From: Deltaproteobacteria bacterium
Lineage (GTDB): Bacteria; Myxococcota_A; UBA796; SXON01
Assembly (NCBI GenBank): GCA_014191855.1
Contig: BJHF01000028.1
Coordinates: forward strand, 1-64,000
DNA length: 64,000 nucleotides
Direction: 5' to 3'
The notes below the pieces were generated by a model. The model saw nothing but the letters and a program-made list of their open reading frames with translations, was not told the DNA's origin and searched no databases. Positions within the stretch are counted from its first letter, which is position 1. Every line of letters begins with the position of its first letter. The position numbers and the translations under genes are program-made. Below, one piece after another: positions 50,563-59,089 of this stretch.

Positions 50563-52113
50563 ATGTCGTTGGAGCTCCGCACGCGAACGCAGACGGTGGT
50601 GTTCACCGACATGGCCGACTACACGCGGTCCGTCGTGAACAGCGATCGGGAGGCGTTGCGCCTGTTGCTGGAGCGCCACCAGACCATGGTCGAGCCGGTG
50701 CTCACCCGCCGCGGCGGGAGAATCGTCAAGGGGATCGGCGATAGTTTCATGGCGTTGTTCGACAGCGCCACGGATGCGGTGCGCGCCTGCGTAGACCTCG
50801 TGGAGGCCCACGGGCCGGGAAGCGGGAGTTCGGTCACGTTCCGCGCGAGCTGCGCCACGGGGGACGTGGAGGAGACCAGCAACGACGCCTTCGGCGAAAC
50901 GGTGAACCTCTCCTCACGCATCAACGCGAAGACGCCCGCCGGCGAGGTATGGCTCTCCAGCGGCACCTGGCATTGTATGAACCAGGCGGAGATCGCGTGG
51001 GAAACCACCGGCCGGCATGTGCTCAAGGGCATTCCGGGGGAGGTCGAGGTCTTTCGCGCGGTGGGTCGGCATCAGGCCACGATGCCCGAGCCGCTGATCG
51101 CGGCGGTGCGAACCTCTCGCCTCGTGGTGTGGAACGCCGGAGATCCGGTGCCGCCGACGCCTCCGAGCGGGCACGTCGTGTTGGTTGGCTTCAAGCCAGG
51201 CTCTCCCGCGCTGGTGCAGGCGGTCGATTCGTTGCCGATCGCGGACCCTTCCCACGTGTGGCTGCTCGGCTACCAGCTCGGCCCTGCGGAGCGCCTGGAG
51301 TGGCAGCGCCACGGGCGAGGGTTGCTTGTTGCCACGCCGGAGGCCTTCGGCAATACCGTAGCTCGCTACAGCGCGCCGCTTCAGCGCGCGGTCGGAAGCG
51401 ACACGATCATCCTCGATGCCGGCGCGGTATCGGTGATCAACCTGGTCGTGGCGGGGCTCTGCCTCCCGGCGGTGCCGTTCGCGGAGGTGGTGGCTGGCTA
51501 CAGCTACGATCTCCTGGCTGACGGGCGATGGGTCAACCGCAGCGAACGGGCGACGCTTCGGGTGGATGTCGGCTCGGGCGGCGCCACGGTTTCCGTGCTC
51601 GTACCCGGGGTAACCGTGAGCGGGCAGGTGGCTGGCATCAATTCCACGTGGCCGCTCCGCGCGGGCACTGCCATCTCCACGCCCTCTGGGAGTCTGAAGT
51701 TCGTCCCGTTCTCCCTTGAAGGCTTCATGGGTGCGCTGGTCGGGGACTCCCAGATGCATCTCGGCGTGGGCCCCGGCCAGCGTGTGGAGTTGGGTCGCGA
51801 GCCGAACCATCCCGGCCTGCTGCTCCCCGACCGCAACAACCAGGACAACATCCGGTGGTGCCCGGGGCCGCGGGCCGCGCGTGCCCGAGAGAAGGGGTTC
51901 ACCATGGACAAGTCGCTCACCGGCCGTCGGCAAACCGCGGTCGAGGTGCTGGACGACGGGCTGCGGATCGTTCCGCTTCACGAAACCTGCCCGACCCTGC
52001 TGCTCACGGAGCACGGCATCGTAAGTCGGCTCCCGGGGCCGCACACGGCGCAGGTGGGGGATGCGATCCTGGTTGGCACCACCGTTGTCGCTTTGCGCGA
52101 TGCGAGCCTCTGA
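50563..52113 (+). CDS. Class III adenylate/guanylate cyclase with C-terminal FHA-like region
   Basis: A 516-residue protein with an N-terminal class III nucleotide cyclase domain (about 8-170). Metal-binding Asp16 is in VVFTDMADYTR and Asp60 in KGIGDSFMA, with the substrate-related Lys56. The transition-state pair Asn115 and Arg119 lie in GETVNLSSR. All the catalytic residues are present, so it is probably active on ATP or GTP. A long middle region (180-385) has no clear domain, and residues 395-500 look like an FHA-type beta sandwich (GQRVELGREPNHP). It is divergent from gspC and runs into two cyclic-nucleotide-binding genes. Substrate choice (ATP or GTP) cannot be read reliably. Confidence 0.88.
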   Translation: MSLELRTRTQTVVFTDMADYTRSVVNSDREALRLLLERHQTMVEPVLTRRGGRIVKGIGDSFMALFDSATDAVRACVDLVEAHGPGSGSSVTFRASCATGDVEETSNDAFGETVNLSSRINAKTPAGEVWLSSGTWHCMNQAEIAWETTGRHVLKGIPGEVEVFRAVGRHQATMPEPLIAAVRTSRLVVWNAGDPVPPTPPSGHVVLVGFKPGSPALVQAVDSLPIADPSHVWLLGYQLGPAERLEWQRHGRGLLVATPEAFGNTVARYSAPLQRAVGSDTIILDAGAVSVINLVVAGLCLPAVPFAEVVAGYSYDLLADGRWVNRSERATLRVDVGSGGATVSVLVPGVTVSGQVAGINSTWPLRAGTAISTPSGSLKFVPFSLEGFMGALVGDSQMHLGVGPGQRVELGREPNHPGLLLPDRNNQDNIRWCPGPRAARAREKGFTMDKSLTGRRQTAVEVLDDGLRIVPLHETCPTLLLTEHGIVSRLPGPHTAQVGDAILVGTTVVALRDASL

Positions 52114-52114
52114 C

Positions 52115-52630
52115 ATGTCGTACAACGAGCTCGCGCGGCTGCTCCAGCGCCTCCCGGTATTCAGCTCCCTTGGTGGGGAAGAGGCAGTTGCCCTTGCCTC
52201 CCGATGCACTGGCCTTCGATACAAGCCAGGTATGCGGATCTTCAACGAGGGTGAGTTCGCCGACAGCGTGACCATCGTCGTGAGCGGGCTCGTCCAGATC
52301 TCGGTGACCGTTCCCGACGGCCCGGATCTGGTCGTGAGCACGGAGTCCCCCGGCGCCATCATCGGCGAGATGGCGTTGATCGACCCGGCCCCGCGTGCCG
52401 CCACGGCGACGGCAATCGAAGAAACGGTCGTGCTCACCATCGATGCGCATGCGTTCGCCGACCTCCTGGCTGCCGGGCACCCTGCCGCGAGCGGCATCCT
52501 CCGCACCATCTCGTTGCAGGTGTGCTCGCGGTTGCGCGCCATCGAGGGCAAGCTCGACCGCCTGCTCACCGGATCCGGCGCCGATCTGCGTCGCGATCTT
52601 GTGGATACCCGGGAGAAGATCGCGCGATGA
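52115..52630 (+). CDS. Stand-alone cyclic-nucleotide-binding domain protein (first)
   Basis: A 171-residue protein made of a CRP-like cyclic-nucleotide-binding domain (about 12-130): LPVFSSLGGEEAVALASRC, the strand KPGMRIFNEGEFADSVTIVVSG, the phosphate-binding cassette IGEMALIDPAPRAATATA near 96-113 with Glu and the PR-A-A pattern typical of cNMP binding. There is no helix-turn-helix, so it is a signal receiver and not a CRP-type regulator. The ATG at 52115 lies 1 nt after the cyclase stop; ATG 52100 would overlap. It is probably co-expressed with the cyclase. Confidence 0.88.
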   Translation: MSYNELARLLQRLPVFSSLGGEEAVALASRCTGLRYKPGMRIFNEGEFADSVTIVVSGLVQISVTVPDGPDLVVSTESPGAIIGEMALIDPAPRAATATAIEETVVLTIDAHAFADLLAAGHPAASGILRTISLQVCSRLRAIEGKLDRLLTGSGADLRRDLVDTREKIAR

Positions 52631-53130
52631 CCCTCCTCTCCGAGCTCCGCTCTCTCGAAACCTTCGCCGAGTTCCCCGATCACGACATCGCGTTGTTGGC
52701 CGGAATCTGCCGCACCCTCACGTTCCCGGCCGGGAGCGCCATCATCGAGCAAGGGGAGCGCGGGCGCGCCGCCTACTTCCTGTTGGAGGGGAGCGTCGAG
52801 GTCGTACGCCGCCTGCCCGGCGGCAATCGTACGCGGCTCGGCGTGCTCACGCGGGGCGCGATTTTCGGCGGGGTGGCCCTGCTGGACGGCGGCATGCGCG
52901 CCGCGAGCTGCCGCGCAGAAACGGAAACGCGGGTGCTTGAGCTCTCCGCTGCCGACTTTCAGCGGCTGACCGAAGCCTCCACGCCGCTCGGCGCGCGCTT
53001 CCTGATGCTCATCTGCAAGCAGTTGGTGCGGGATTTGCGCGCGACCAACCAACGAATCGCCGAGCTGGCGGGCGTGGCCACGCTCACCGCGGATGATGTC
53101 GCGGCTTCGGTGGGCGGGAGCTTGTTGTAG
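52627..53130 (+). CDS. Stand-alone cyclic-nucleotide-binding domain protein (second)
   Basis: A 167-residue cyclic-nucleotide-binding-like protein. ETFAEFPDHDIALLAGICRTLTFPAGSAIIEQGERGRAAYFLLEGSVEVV matches the CRP-fold sheet, but the cassette reads FGGVALLDGGMRAASCRA. The first Glu of the canonical GE-x-A is replaced by Gly-Val and the Arg is retained, so the nucleotide site may be altered. It lacks a DNA-binding helix-turn-helix. ATG overlaps the upstream gene's stop (ATGA). It could bind another ligand or act as a partner of the first protein. Confidence 0.82.
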   Translation: MTLLSELRSLETFAEFPDHDIALLAGICRTLTFPAGSAIIEQGERGRAAYFLLEGSVEVVRRLPGGNRTRLGVLTRGAIFGGVALLDGGMRAASCRAETETRVLELSAADFQRLTEASTPLGARFLMLICKQLVRDLRATNQRIAELAGVATLTADDVAASVGGSLL

Positions 53131-53142
53131 TCGATTGGCGGG

Positions 53143-53172
53143 GGAGGCACGGGGAACCGCCCGAATGCCTCC
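53143..53172. terminator. Hairpin between convergent genes
   Basis: GGAGGCA (53143-53149) pairs with TGCCTCC (53166-53172), and an inner CGGG/CCCG pair (53150-53153 with 53160-53163) extends it to an 11-bp stem with a 2-nt bulge. It sits between the second nucleotide-binding gene and the convergent pncB-like gene, so a bidirectional terminator is likely. No U-tract. Confidence 0.5.
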
Positions 53173-53200
53173 GCGGCCGACGAGCGGGCGCCGGCCGCCG

Positions 53201-54505
53201 CTACTCCGCCAGCGCCAGCGCCGCCAAGCCGTCGCTGATCCGAACATCGCGAGCGCCCGTCGCGACGGGCAGCCGTAGGGGACCTGGCAGTGCCTGCACC
53301 ATCGCGGCTCGCCGATCGCGGATCGTCGTGAGCGCCTCGGGCTCCGACAGGCGGCGCCCCGCCGCCATCACCGGGCGGAGCAGCGCCGCGCCGGTTCGCG
53401 ACCAGGCACCGGCCTCGACATCGAGGCACAGCAGGTCGTGCGACTCGAAGCGGATCACTTGCTTCTTCCCGGGGTAACGAGCGCTGCCGGCGCGCGTGAC
53501 CGGTGAGCGCACGGCGCCGCGCTGCAATTCCGCGATCCGGAACGCAAGCTGCATCCCCGGCTCGACCCCGGCCGCGAGGGCGCGCCCGACCGCGAACATC
53601 TGGATTGGCGCTTCGAGGCGAACAAGGCGCGCGATCGCCGTTTCATCGAGCTGCCCCGAGCCCAGGATCCGGGTGTGCTTCATGCCGGCCGTATCGAGCG
53701 AGGCCCGGACGCTGCGGGAGAGCGGCAGCAGATCCTCGTGATCGATGCGCACCGCGTTCACGCGGTCCTTGAACCGGGCGAAGCGCGCGATGCCGTCGAG
53801 CGGGTCGTGGTCGGGGAGGGCGAAGTAGCCGAGGTCGGGGAAGTGGAGCCGGAAGGCGTCGTATGCGGCCGCGTCCCGCCCGTAGGCGGCGAGGAAGGTG
53901 TCGGACATCGTGCCGAAGGGTGGGATTCCGAGGGCGATGGCGGCGTGCGCGTTGGTGGTGCCGGAGACGCCTCCGATCCAGGCGGCGCGCGCCGCAAGCA
54001 ACGAGCTCTCGCCGCCCGCCGAGCGTCGCGAGCCAAAGTCGAGGACCGGCCGGCCCGCGGCCGCATCCACCATGCGCGCCGCGCGGGTGGCGACCGCCGT
54101 CGCCGTGCCGGCGAGCTGGATCAGGCGCGTTTCGAGCATCGTCGCTACCCAGATCGGCGCAGTGATCCGCACGATCGGCTCGTTGGGGAACACGGGCGTG
54201 CCCTCGGGGATCGCGGCGACGTCCCCGGCGAACCGCAAGCGGCCCAGCGCATCGAAGAAGCTGGACGGCGCTCGTGAAAACGCGGGGAGCGCTGCGAGCT
54301 GGCGCACCTCGGCCTCCGTGAACGAGAAGGCTTCGAGCATGGAAAGAATCGGCTCCAGCCCCGCCGCGACGAGGTACCCCCAGCCGGCAGGCAGGGCACG
54401 TGGGTAGAGGTCGAACGTCGCCTCGCCCCAGAGGCCATCGCCGTGGTAGGTGGCCGCCAGAACAAGCTGGTAGAACTCCCCAACCAGCCCCGCGGACGCG
54501 TGCAT
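53201..54505 (-). CDS. pncB: Nicotinate phosphoribosyltransferase
   Basis: A 434-residue type II phosphoribosyltransferase of NAD salvage, making nicotinate mononucleotide from nicotinate and PRPP with ATP. Opening YQLVLAATYHGDGLWGEATFDLYPR is typical, as are GLEPILSMLE, the phosphate-binding DFGSRRSAGGESSLLAARAAWIGGVSGTTN segment near residue 160 and the active-site region KHTRILGSGQLDE near 276. I took ATG 54505; a TTG six codons earlier is in frame but weaker. It is divergent from the methyltransferase gene. Cytosolic. Confidence 0.93.
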   Translation of the reverse strand: MHASAGLVGEFYQLVLAATYHGDGLWGEATFDLYPRALPAGWGYLVAAGLEPILSMLEAFSFTEAEVRQLAALPAFSRAPSSFFDALGRLRFAGDVAAIPEGTPVFPNEPIVRITAPIWVATMLETRLIQLAGTATAVATRAARMVDAAAGRPVLDFGSRRSAGGESSLLAARAAWIGGVSGTTNAHAAIALGIPPFGTMSDTFLAAYGRDAAAYDAFRLHFPDLGYFALPDHDPLDGIARFARFKDRVNAVRIDHEDLLPLSRSVRASLDTAGMKHTRILGSGQLDETAIARLVRLEAPIQMFAVGRALAAGVEPGMQLAFRIAELQRGAVRSPVTRAGSARYPGKKQVIRFESHDLLCLDVEAGAWSRTGAALLRPVMAAGRRLSEPEALTTIRDRRAAMVQALPGPLRLPVATGARDVRISDGLAALALAE

Positions 54506-54572
54506 GAACGGTGGGCGATCCAAACCGAAGCTCCAAGCCAGCGCTGATCGTAGCGCAACGGGCGAGGTCGTG

Positions 54573-55718
54573 GTGAACGCCTACTCCACGGGATGGCTGA
54601 AACGTGGCTTTCCGTGGGTGTACCCAGCGGAGGTGGTGCGGGGGCGGGTGGAGATCGGTAGCACGGTGCGGTTGCGCGGCGAGGGTGGCGCCGATCTTGG
54701 TGTTGGCATTGGGGATTCCGGGTGGATCTCCGTGCGGCGGTTCCGACGAGACGACGGGCCCATCGACGAGGCCTGGCTCGGCTCCCGAGTGGCCGCTGCC
54801 CACCGTCGTCGCGCTGCCATCGAGCCGGACACCACGGCATATCGCTTGGTAAACGCAGAGAATGATGAGCTTCCCGGCGTCCGGGTGGACATCTGGGGGC
54901 GTCATGCCGTGATCACGACGGACTCGCCGAGCCTTACGGGGTTGGTCCCCGGCCTCGTTCGGGGCGTGGCGTCGGCGGTAGGGGAGCTCGACAGCGTGTG
55001 GCTGGCGGAGCGGCGGGATCCGCGGGATGTGGCGAGGGCGGCCGCGCCGGTGCGATGCTTGTCGGGCGGCGCTGAGGACGTCGTCGTGACCGAGGCCGGC
55101 CTCCGGTACGTGGTGCGCCCCTCCTTGGGGAAAGACGCCGGCTTGTTCACGGACATGGCCAGCAACCGGGCTTGGCTCGCGCGTCACTGGCGCGGCGCTC
55201 GCGTGCTGAACCTGTTCGCACACACCGGCGCTTTCTCCGTTTCTGCGCGCGCAAATGGGGCCGAGGAGGTGGTGAGCGTGGACCTCTCGGAGGGCTACCT
55301 CACGCGGGCGCGGCGGAACTTCGAGATCAACGGCTTGGAGCCGGGTGAGCTCCTCGCGGAAGATGCGTTCAAGGTGCTGGACCGCTTCCGGCGGCAGGGT
55401 CGGATTTTTGACCGCGTGGTGGTCGATCCTCCGGGGTTCAGCCACTCCGAAGCGGGGGCCTGGCAGGGAGAGAAGGAGTGGCCCCGGCTCGCGGCGGCTT
55501 GCTTGCGGGTGATCGCGCCGGGTGGCTGGCTCGTTGCGGCGAGCAACCTGGGGAGCCAGTCGCCAAAGGCCTTCGGCGGCGCGCTGCAGGAGGGCGCGGA
55601 GCGGGCGGGGAGGGAGCTGAGGCTGATCCATGAGGGCACGCCGGGCGCCGACCATCCGGCGGCGCTGCACTTCCCCGAGTCGCGTTACCTCAAGTTCTGG
55701 GTCATGGAGGCCAATTAG
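54573..55718 (+). CDS. RlmI/RlmK-type SAM-dependent rRNA methyltransferase
   Basis: A 381-residue class I methyltransferase of the RlmI group (23S rRNA m5C type). The N-terminal PUA-like domain has KRGFPWVYPAEVV near residue 7. The EEHIN-like middle and the Rossmann fold follow: RVLNLFAHTGAFSVSARANGAEEVVSVDLS (about 205-232) is the SAM site. The catalytic-type VVVDPPGFSH lies near 276. GTG 54573 has a GAGG ribosome-binding sequence at 54564-54567 and aligns with the family N-terminus. An ATG at 54504 is also in frame; there its codon would share bases with the divergent pncB start (CATG). The m5C specificity is inferred from homology. Confidence 0.85.
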   Translation: MNAYSTGWLKRGFPWVYPAEVVRGRVEIGSTVRLRGEGGADLGVGIGDSGWISVRRFRRDDGPIDEAWLGSRVAAAHRRRAAIEPDTTAYRLVNAENDELPGVRVDIWGRHAVITTDSPSLTGLVPGLVRGVASAVGELDSVWLAERRDPRDVARAAAPVRCLSGGAEDVVVTEAGLRYVVRPSLGKDAGLFTDMASNRAWLARHWRGARVLNLFAHTGAFSVSARANGAEEVVSVDLSEGYLTRARRNFEINGLEPGELLAEDAFKVLDRFRRQGRIFDRVVVDPPGFSHSEAGAWQGEKEWPRLAAACLRVIAPGGWLVAASNLGSQSPKAFGGALQEGAERAGRELRLIHEGTPGADHPAALHFPESRYLKFWVMEAN

Positions 55719-56698
55719 TGGCGCGCAGCGTTTCGCGGGTGACCTTCGGTAGCCGAGGCTCGGACCTTGTGGTCGTCTCCATCACGGCGGTGCCGGAGCG
55801 TCGGAAGGCGGAGTCGCGCGGCCCCGTCGTGGTGATCACCGCGAACGTGCACGGGGACGAATGTACCGGAACGGGGGCGGTGCTACGGCTGATTCCGCTG
55901 CTTGAAGCGGAGCTGGTGCGCGGGACGGTGCATCTGTACCCGAGCCTGAACCCCGACGGCCTGGAGCGGCGCGCGCGGCGCGTGCCGGAGGACGACCAGG
56001 ATCTCAATCGGCTGTTTCCGGGAGATCCTCAGGGATCTCCGGCCGAGCGCCTCGCGTACGCGGCCTGGACCGACATCGAGGCGCGCCACCCGGACCTGCT
56101 CATCGACCTTCACGCCGATTCGCCGGGCGCCGTGCCGTATGCCCTGCTCGACCGTGCCACGTCGCTGAGGGGGGAAGCGCGATCCCGGCTCGAGGGCGCC
56201 GCCGAGTCGTTCGCGCGCGCCACCGGACTGACCGTGATCCATGAATACCCGGACGACCGCTACCAGAGGTTTCGACTGGATCGTTCGCTCACCGGCGCGG
56301 CGCTGAACCGCTTGCGCGTGCCCGCCGTTACCGTGGAGGCCGGGCCACGGTTGGTGCTCGATGCGAACGCAGTGGACGTGACCTTGCGCGCCGTGCTCGG
56401 GTGCCTGCGTGAGCTGGGGATGGTGGACGGGCCCGCGGCGGCGCCCTCCGGCATCGCCGGGACTTGGCGGCGGGAGAGCGGACCGCGCGTTTCAACGGCG
56501 GGCGTGCTGGTGCCACGCGCTCCGGCGGGGGTCTTGATGGAGCGCGGCGCCGTGGTGGCCGAGGTGCGATCCCTGGCGTCGAACCTCCTCGAAGAGGTGG
56601 TGGCTGAGAGTCGTGGCTTCGTGCTCGCGCCCGCCGAACGTGCGCATGTGGTGGCCGGGGTGGCGGTGTGCACGTGGGCGCTGGCGGAGTCGTCGTGA
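55718..56698 (+). CDS. M14-like succinylglutamate desuccinylase/aspartoacylase family protein
   Basis: A 326-residue zinc deacylase/carboxypeptidase-fold protein. Zinc ligands are His and Glu in ITANVHGDECTG (about 42-53) and His in LLIDLHADSPG (about 130). LYPSLNPDGLERRARRVPEDDQDLNRLFPG is typical of the family. The catalytic Glu is probably in VTVEAGPRL near 207. The last 80 residues form the beta domain of succinylglutamate desuccinylase types. The start is GTG 55718, overlapping the methyltransferase stop by 1 base (TAGTG). It may deacylate amino acids or N-acyl peptides; exact substrate unknown. Confidence 0.87.
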   Translation: MARSVSRVTFGSRGSDLVVVSITAVPERRKAESRGPVVVITANVHGDECTGTGAVLRLIPLLEAELVRGTVHLYPSLNPDGLERRARRVPEDDQDLNRLFPGDPQGSPAERLAYAAWTDIEARHPDLLIDLHADSPGAVPYALLDRATSLRGEARSRLEGAAESFARATGLTVIHEYPDDRYQRFRLDRSLTGAALNRLRVPAVTVEAGPRLVLDANAVDVTLRAVLGCLRELGMVDGPAAAPSGIAGTWRRESGPRVSTAGVLVPRAPAGVLMERGAVVAEVRSLASNLLEEVVAESRGFVLAPAERAHVVAGVAVCTWALAESS

Positions 56699-57531
56699 GG
56701 GAGGGGGGCGGTCCGGGGCGCCTCTCCGTGGTGGCCGTCCCCATCGGTAACGCAGAGGACATCACGCTCCGGGCGCTGCGGGTGCTCCGGGAGGCCGATG
56801 TGGTGGCGGCGGAGGACACGCGCACGACCTCCGCGCTCCTCGCCCATCACGGCCAGACGGCCCGTTTGTTGAGTTACCACGACCACTCCGAGGCAGACCG
56901 CCTCCCGGCGCTGCTCGCGCGGATCGCGGCGGGGGAGCACGTGGCCCTCGTAAGCGAGGCGGGTACGCCGCTCGTGAACGATCCTGGCTTCCGCCTCGTG
57001 CGCGCCTGCGTGGAGGCCGGGCTGCAGGTGGACGTGCTCCCCGGCGCAAGCGCGCCGATGGCGGCGCTTGTCGGCGCCGGGCTTCCCGTAGATCGTTTCT
57101 TCTATGGCGGGTTTTTTCCGCGCGATGCGGGGCCGCGGACCGCGCTCGCCGACGAGCTCGGCGGCCTACGCGCAACCCTCGTGTTCTTCGAGTCGCCCCA
57201 GCGCTTGGGCGCCACGCTAGACTGGTTGGCGTCGAATTGGGCCGAGCGCCAGGTGGTCGTGGCGCGAAACATCACCCGCAAGCACGAACAATGGCTGCGC
57301 GGTACGGCGGCCGAGGTGCGCCTCTTGCTGGGCGACGAAGATCGCGGAGAGGTGGTGCTGCTTTTGGGACCGCCCCCCGAGCGCCCGCTTGCGGAGGACC
57401 CGGATGCGCTCGCCGCCACCCTGCTGGCGAGCGGGATGGACGCGCGCGCGGCGCGGGATGCGCTTGCGGAGGCTACGGGGCTCAGCAAGCGGGACGCCTA
57501 CCGGAAGATCCTGGATCGGCTAGGGAAGTAG
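56695..57531 (+). CDS. rsmI: 16S rRNA (cytidine-1402 2'-O)-methyltransferase RsmI
   Basis: A 278-residue tetrapyrrole-methylase family protein. The N-terminal signature LSVVAVPIGNAEDITLRAL, the motif AEDTRTTSALLAHHG near residue 46, SEAGTPLVNDPG near 87, PGASAPMAAL near 112 and KHEQWLRGTAAEV near 196 are all typical of RsmI. It methylates the ribose of C1402 of 16S rRNA, working with RsmH. The GTG start overlaps the upstream stop (GTGA). It ends 91 bp before the convergent pepA gene, across nested hairpins. Confidence 0.95.
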   Translation: MREGGGPGRLSVVAVPIGNAEDITLRALRVLREADVVAAEDTRTTSALLAHHGQTARLLSYHDHSEADRLPALLARIAAGEHVALVSEAGTPLVNDPGFRLVRACVEAGLQVDVLPGASAPMAALVGAGLPVDRFFYGGFFPRDAGPRTALADELGGLRATLVFFESPQRLGATLDWLASNWAERQVVVARNITRKHEQWLRGTAAEVRLLLGDEDRGEVVLLLGPPPERPLAEDPDALAATLLASGMDARAARDALAEATGLSKRDAYRKILDRLGK

Positions 57532-57540
57532 GCGCGGGGA

Positions 57541-57613
57541 GCGGCCCTTTCGGGCCGCGCCGCGATCGCCCGCGATCAGCGCCCGGCAGTGGCTGCCGGG
57601 CCTGGGCGATCGC
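57541..57613. terminator. Nested hairpins between rsmI and pepA
   Basis: Stem 1: GCGGCCC/GGGCCGC at 57541-57547 and 57552-57558. Stem 2: GCCCGGCAG (57581-57589) with CTGCCGGGC (57593-57601). An outer pair GCGATCGCCC (57562-57571) and GGGCGATCGC (57604-57613) encloses stem 2. The perfect 10-bp and 9-bp nested stems could end transcription from both sides. Both outer arms contain GCGATCGC. Confidence 0.55.
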
Positions 57614-57622
57614 CCCGGAAAA

Positions 57623-59086
57623 TCAGGCGCCCAACCCGCCGATCCACCTGCACAACGTGCGAACCATCGTGCCGGTGCCGCCCTGGACGTAGTGGAGCAG
57701 CGCGCTGTCGAGGAAAGCCGGGCCTGCGATGTCGATGTGAGCCCACTTGGGCGTCGTTACGAAGTCGCTGAGGAACAGCGCGGCGGTGATGCTGCCCGCC
57801 GAGCGCCCACCGGTGTTCTTGGTTTCACCCCATTCAGCCTTGATCTTGTCGCGGTAGAGGTCGGGGAGGGGCATGCGCCAGGCGGCCTCGCCGCAGGTAT
57901 CTGCCGCGGCGAGGAGGCCCGCCGCCACGCTGTCTTCACGGGAGTACAACGCCGAATACCAGTCGCCGAGCGCCACGACGGCCGCGCCCGTGAGGGTGGC
58001 CAGATCCACCACGACATCGGGCTTCAGCTCGCTCGCGTAGTGCAGGCAGTCCGCCAGCACGAGGCGCCCCTCGGCGTCCGTATTGTGGATCTCCACCCGC
58101 TTGCCGCTGTACATTTTGAGGATGTCCCCAAGCTTGTAGCTGTTGCCGCTCGGCATGTTCTCTACGGCACCAAAGATCACATCTACCCGCACGTTCGGCT
58201 TGAGCTCGGAGATGGCGCGCATGGCGCCGATGACCGCGGCCGCCCCGGCCATGTCGCAACGCATCGTGAGCATGCCGTCGTTCGGCTTGATGGAGAGCCC
58301 GCCCGAATCGAACGTGACGCCCTTGCCCACGAGGGCGACGTGCGCCTTCGCGCCTCCCGGCGGCTCGTAACGAAGGTGAACGAACCTCGGCTTCTTGTCG
58401 CTCCCCTGCCCAACGCCGGCGATGCCGCCCATGCCCTTGGCCACGATGGCCTCGAACCCCAGCGATGCCACCACGCTCACGTTGGGCCCCGCGAGTCCCT
58501 CGGCGATGGCGGCGATGCTGTCCGGGTGGATCTCAGCGGCGGGCTCATTCACGAGGTTCCGAGCCAGCTCCTGGCCCGCAGCCAGCGCGAGGGCCGCGGC
58601 TACGGTCGCGGAGTCCTCCTGCACGCCCACGTAGGTGAGCGTGTCGGTTGGCGCCTTGCGCTGCCCGGCCGGCTTGTACTTGTCGAATCGGTAGTTCCCC
58701 TCGGCGAAGGCCTCGATTGTGAGGGAGAGCGCGTTGGCGCCCATCGCGGCTTCGGAGCAGACGATCGCGACGCTCCGCGCGCTCTTGTTTCGGGACTGGT
58801 TCCCCACGAGCCCCGCCGCGGCGCGCAGCTCGCCCGGCGTGCCACCGCCGCAGCCGATAAGCATCACCCGCTTGGCCGCGACCTTTCCAAGGCCGGGCGA
58901 CCAGAACGAGGTGCCCGCGCGGCCTTCGAAGCCATCGTCGCGCGCGGCGCCGGCGAGGGCACCGGCGAACGCATCGGGCGCATCTACGTCGGCGATGGCA
59001 GCGGCCAGCTTGCCGTGGGGGACGAAAACGGCGAGGACATCGGCCAGCGCGGCGGCGGCGCGGCCAGGGGTGAAGGCGATCAACAT
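57623..59086 (-). CDS. Leucyl aminopeptidase (M17)
   Basis: A 487-residue M17 aminopeptidase with two metals. The catalytic Lys lies in LVGKGVTFDSGGLSIKP (about 243-260). Metal-ligand and active-site segments follow: MRCDMAGAAAVIGAM and the signature NTDAEGRLVLADCL (about 332-345). N-terminal macrodomain-like region (1-160). The C-terminal part has the GAAVVALGDWYSALYSREDS segment. It cleaves N-terminal residues from peptides in the cytosol. ATG 59086; the upstream pseudokinase gene ends 3 bp before it, so the two are co-transcribed. Confidence 0.94.
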   Translation of the reverse strand: MLIAFTPGRAAAALADVLAVFVPHGKLAAAIADVDAPDAFAGALAGAARDDGFEGRAGTSFWSPGLGKVAAKRVMLIGCGGGTPGELRAAAGLVGNQSRNKSARSVAIVCSEAAMGANALSLTIEAFAEGNYRFDKYKPAGQRKAPTDTLTYVGVQEDSATVAAALALAAGQELARNLVNEPAAEIHPDSIAAIAEGLAGPNVSVVASLGFEAIVAKGMGGIAGVGQGSDKKPRFVHLRYEPPGGAKAHVALVGKGVTFDSGGLSIKPNDGMLTMRCDMAGAAAVIGAMRAISELKPNVRVDVIFGAVENMPSGNSYKLGDILKMYSGKRVEIHNTDAEGRLVLADCLHYASELKPDVVVDLATLTGAAVVALGDWYSALYSREDSVAAGLLAAADTCGEAAWRMPLPDLYRDKIKAEWGETKNTGGRSAGSITAALFLSDFVTTPKWAHIDIAGPAFLDSALLHYVQGGTGTMVRTLCRWIGGLGA

Positions 59087-59089
59087 GGG

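Noticed and set aside
54504-54572. The methyltransferase starting at ATG 54504, sharing CATG with the opposite pncB start
   Set aside because: The extra 23 residues have no homology, and GTG 54573 has a good ribosome-binding site and aligns with the family N-terminus. It remains an alternative.
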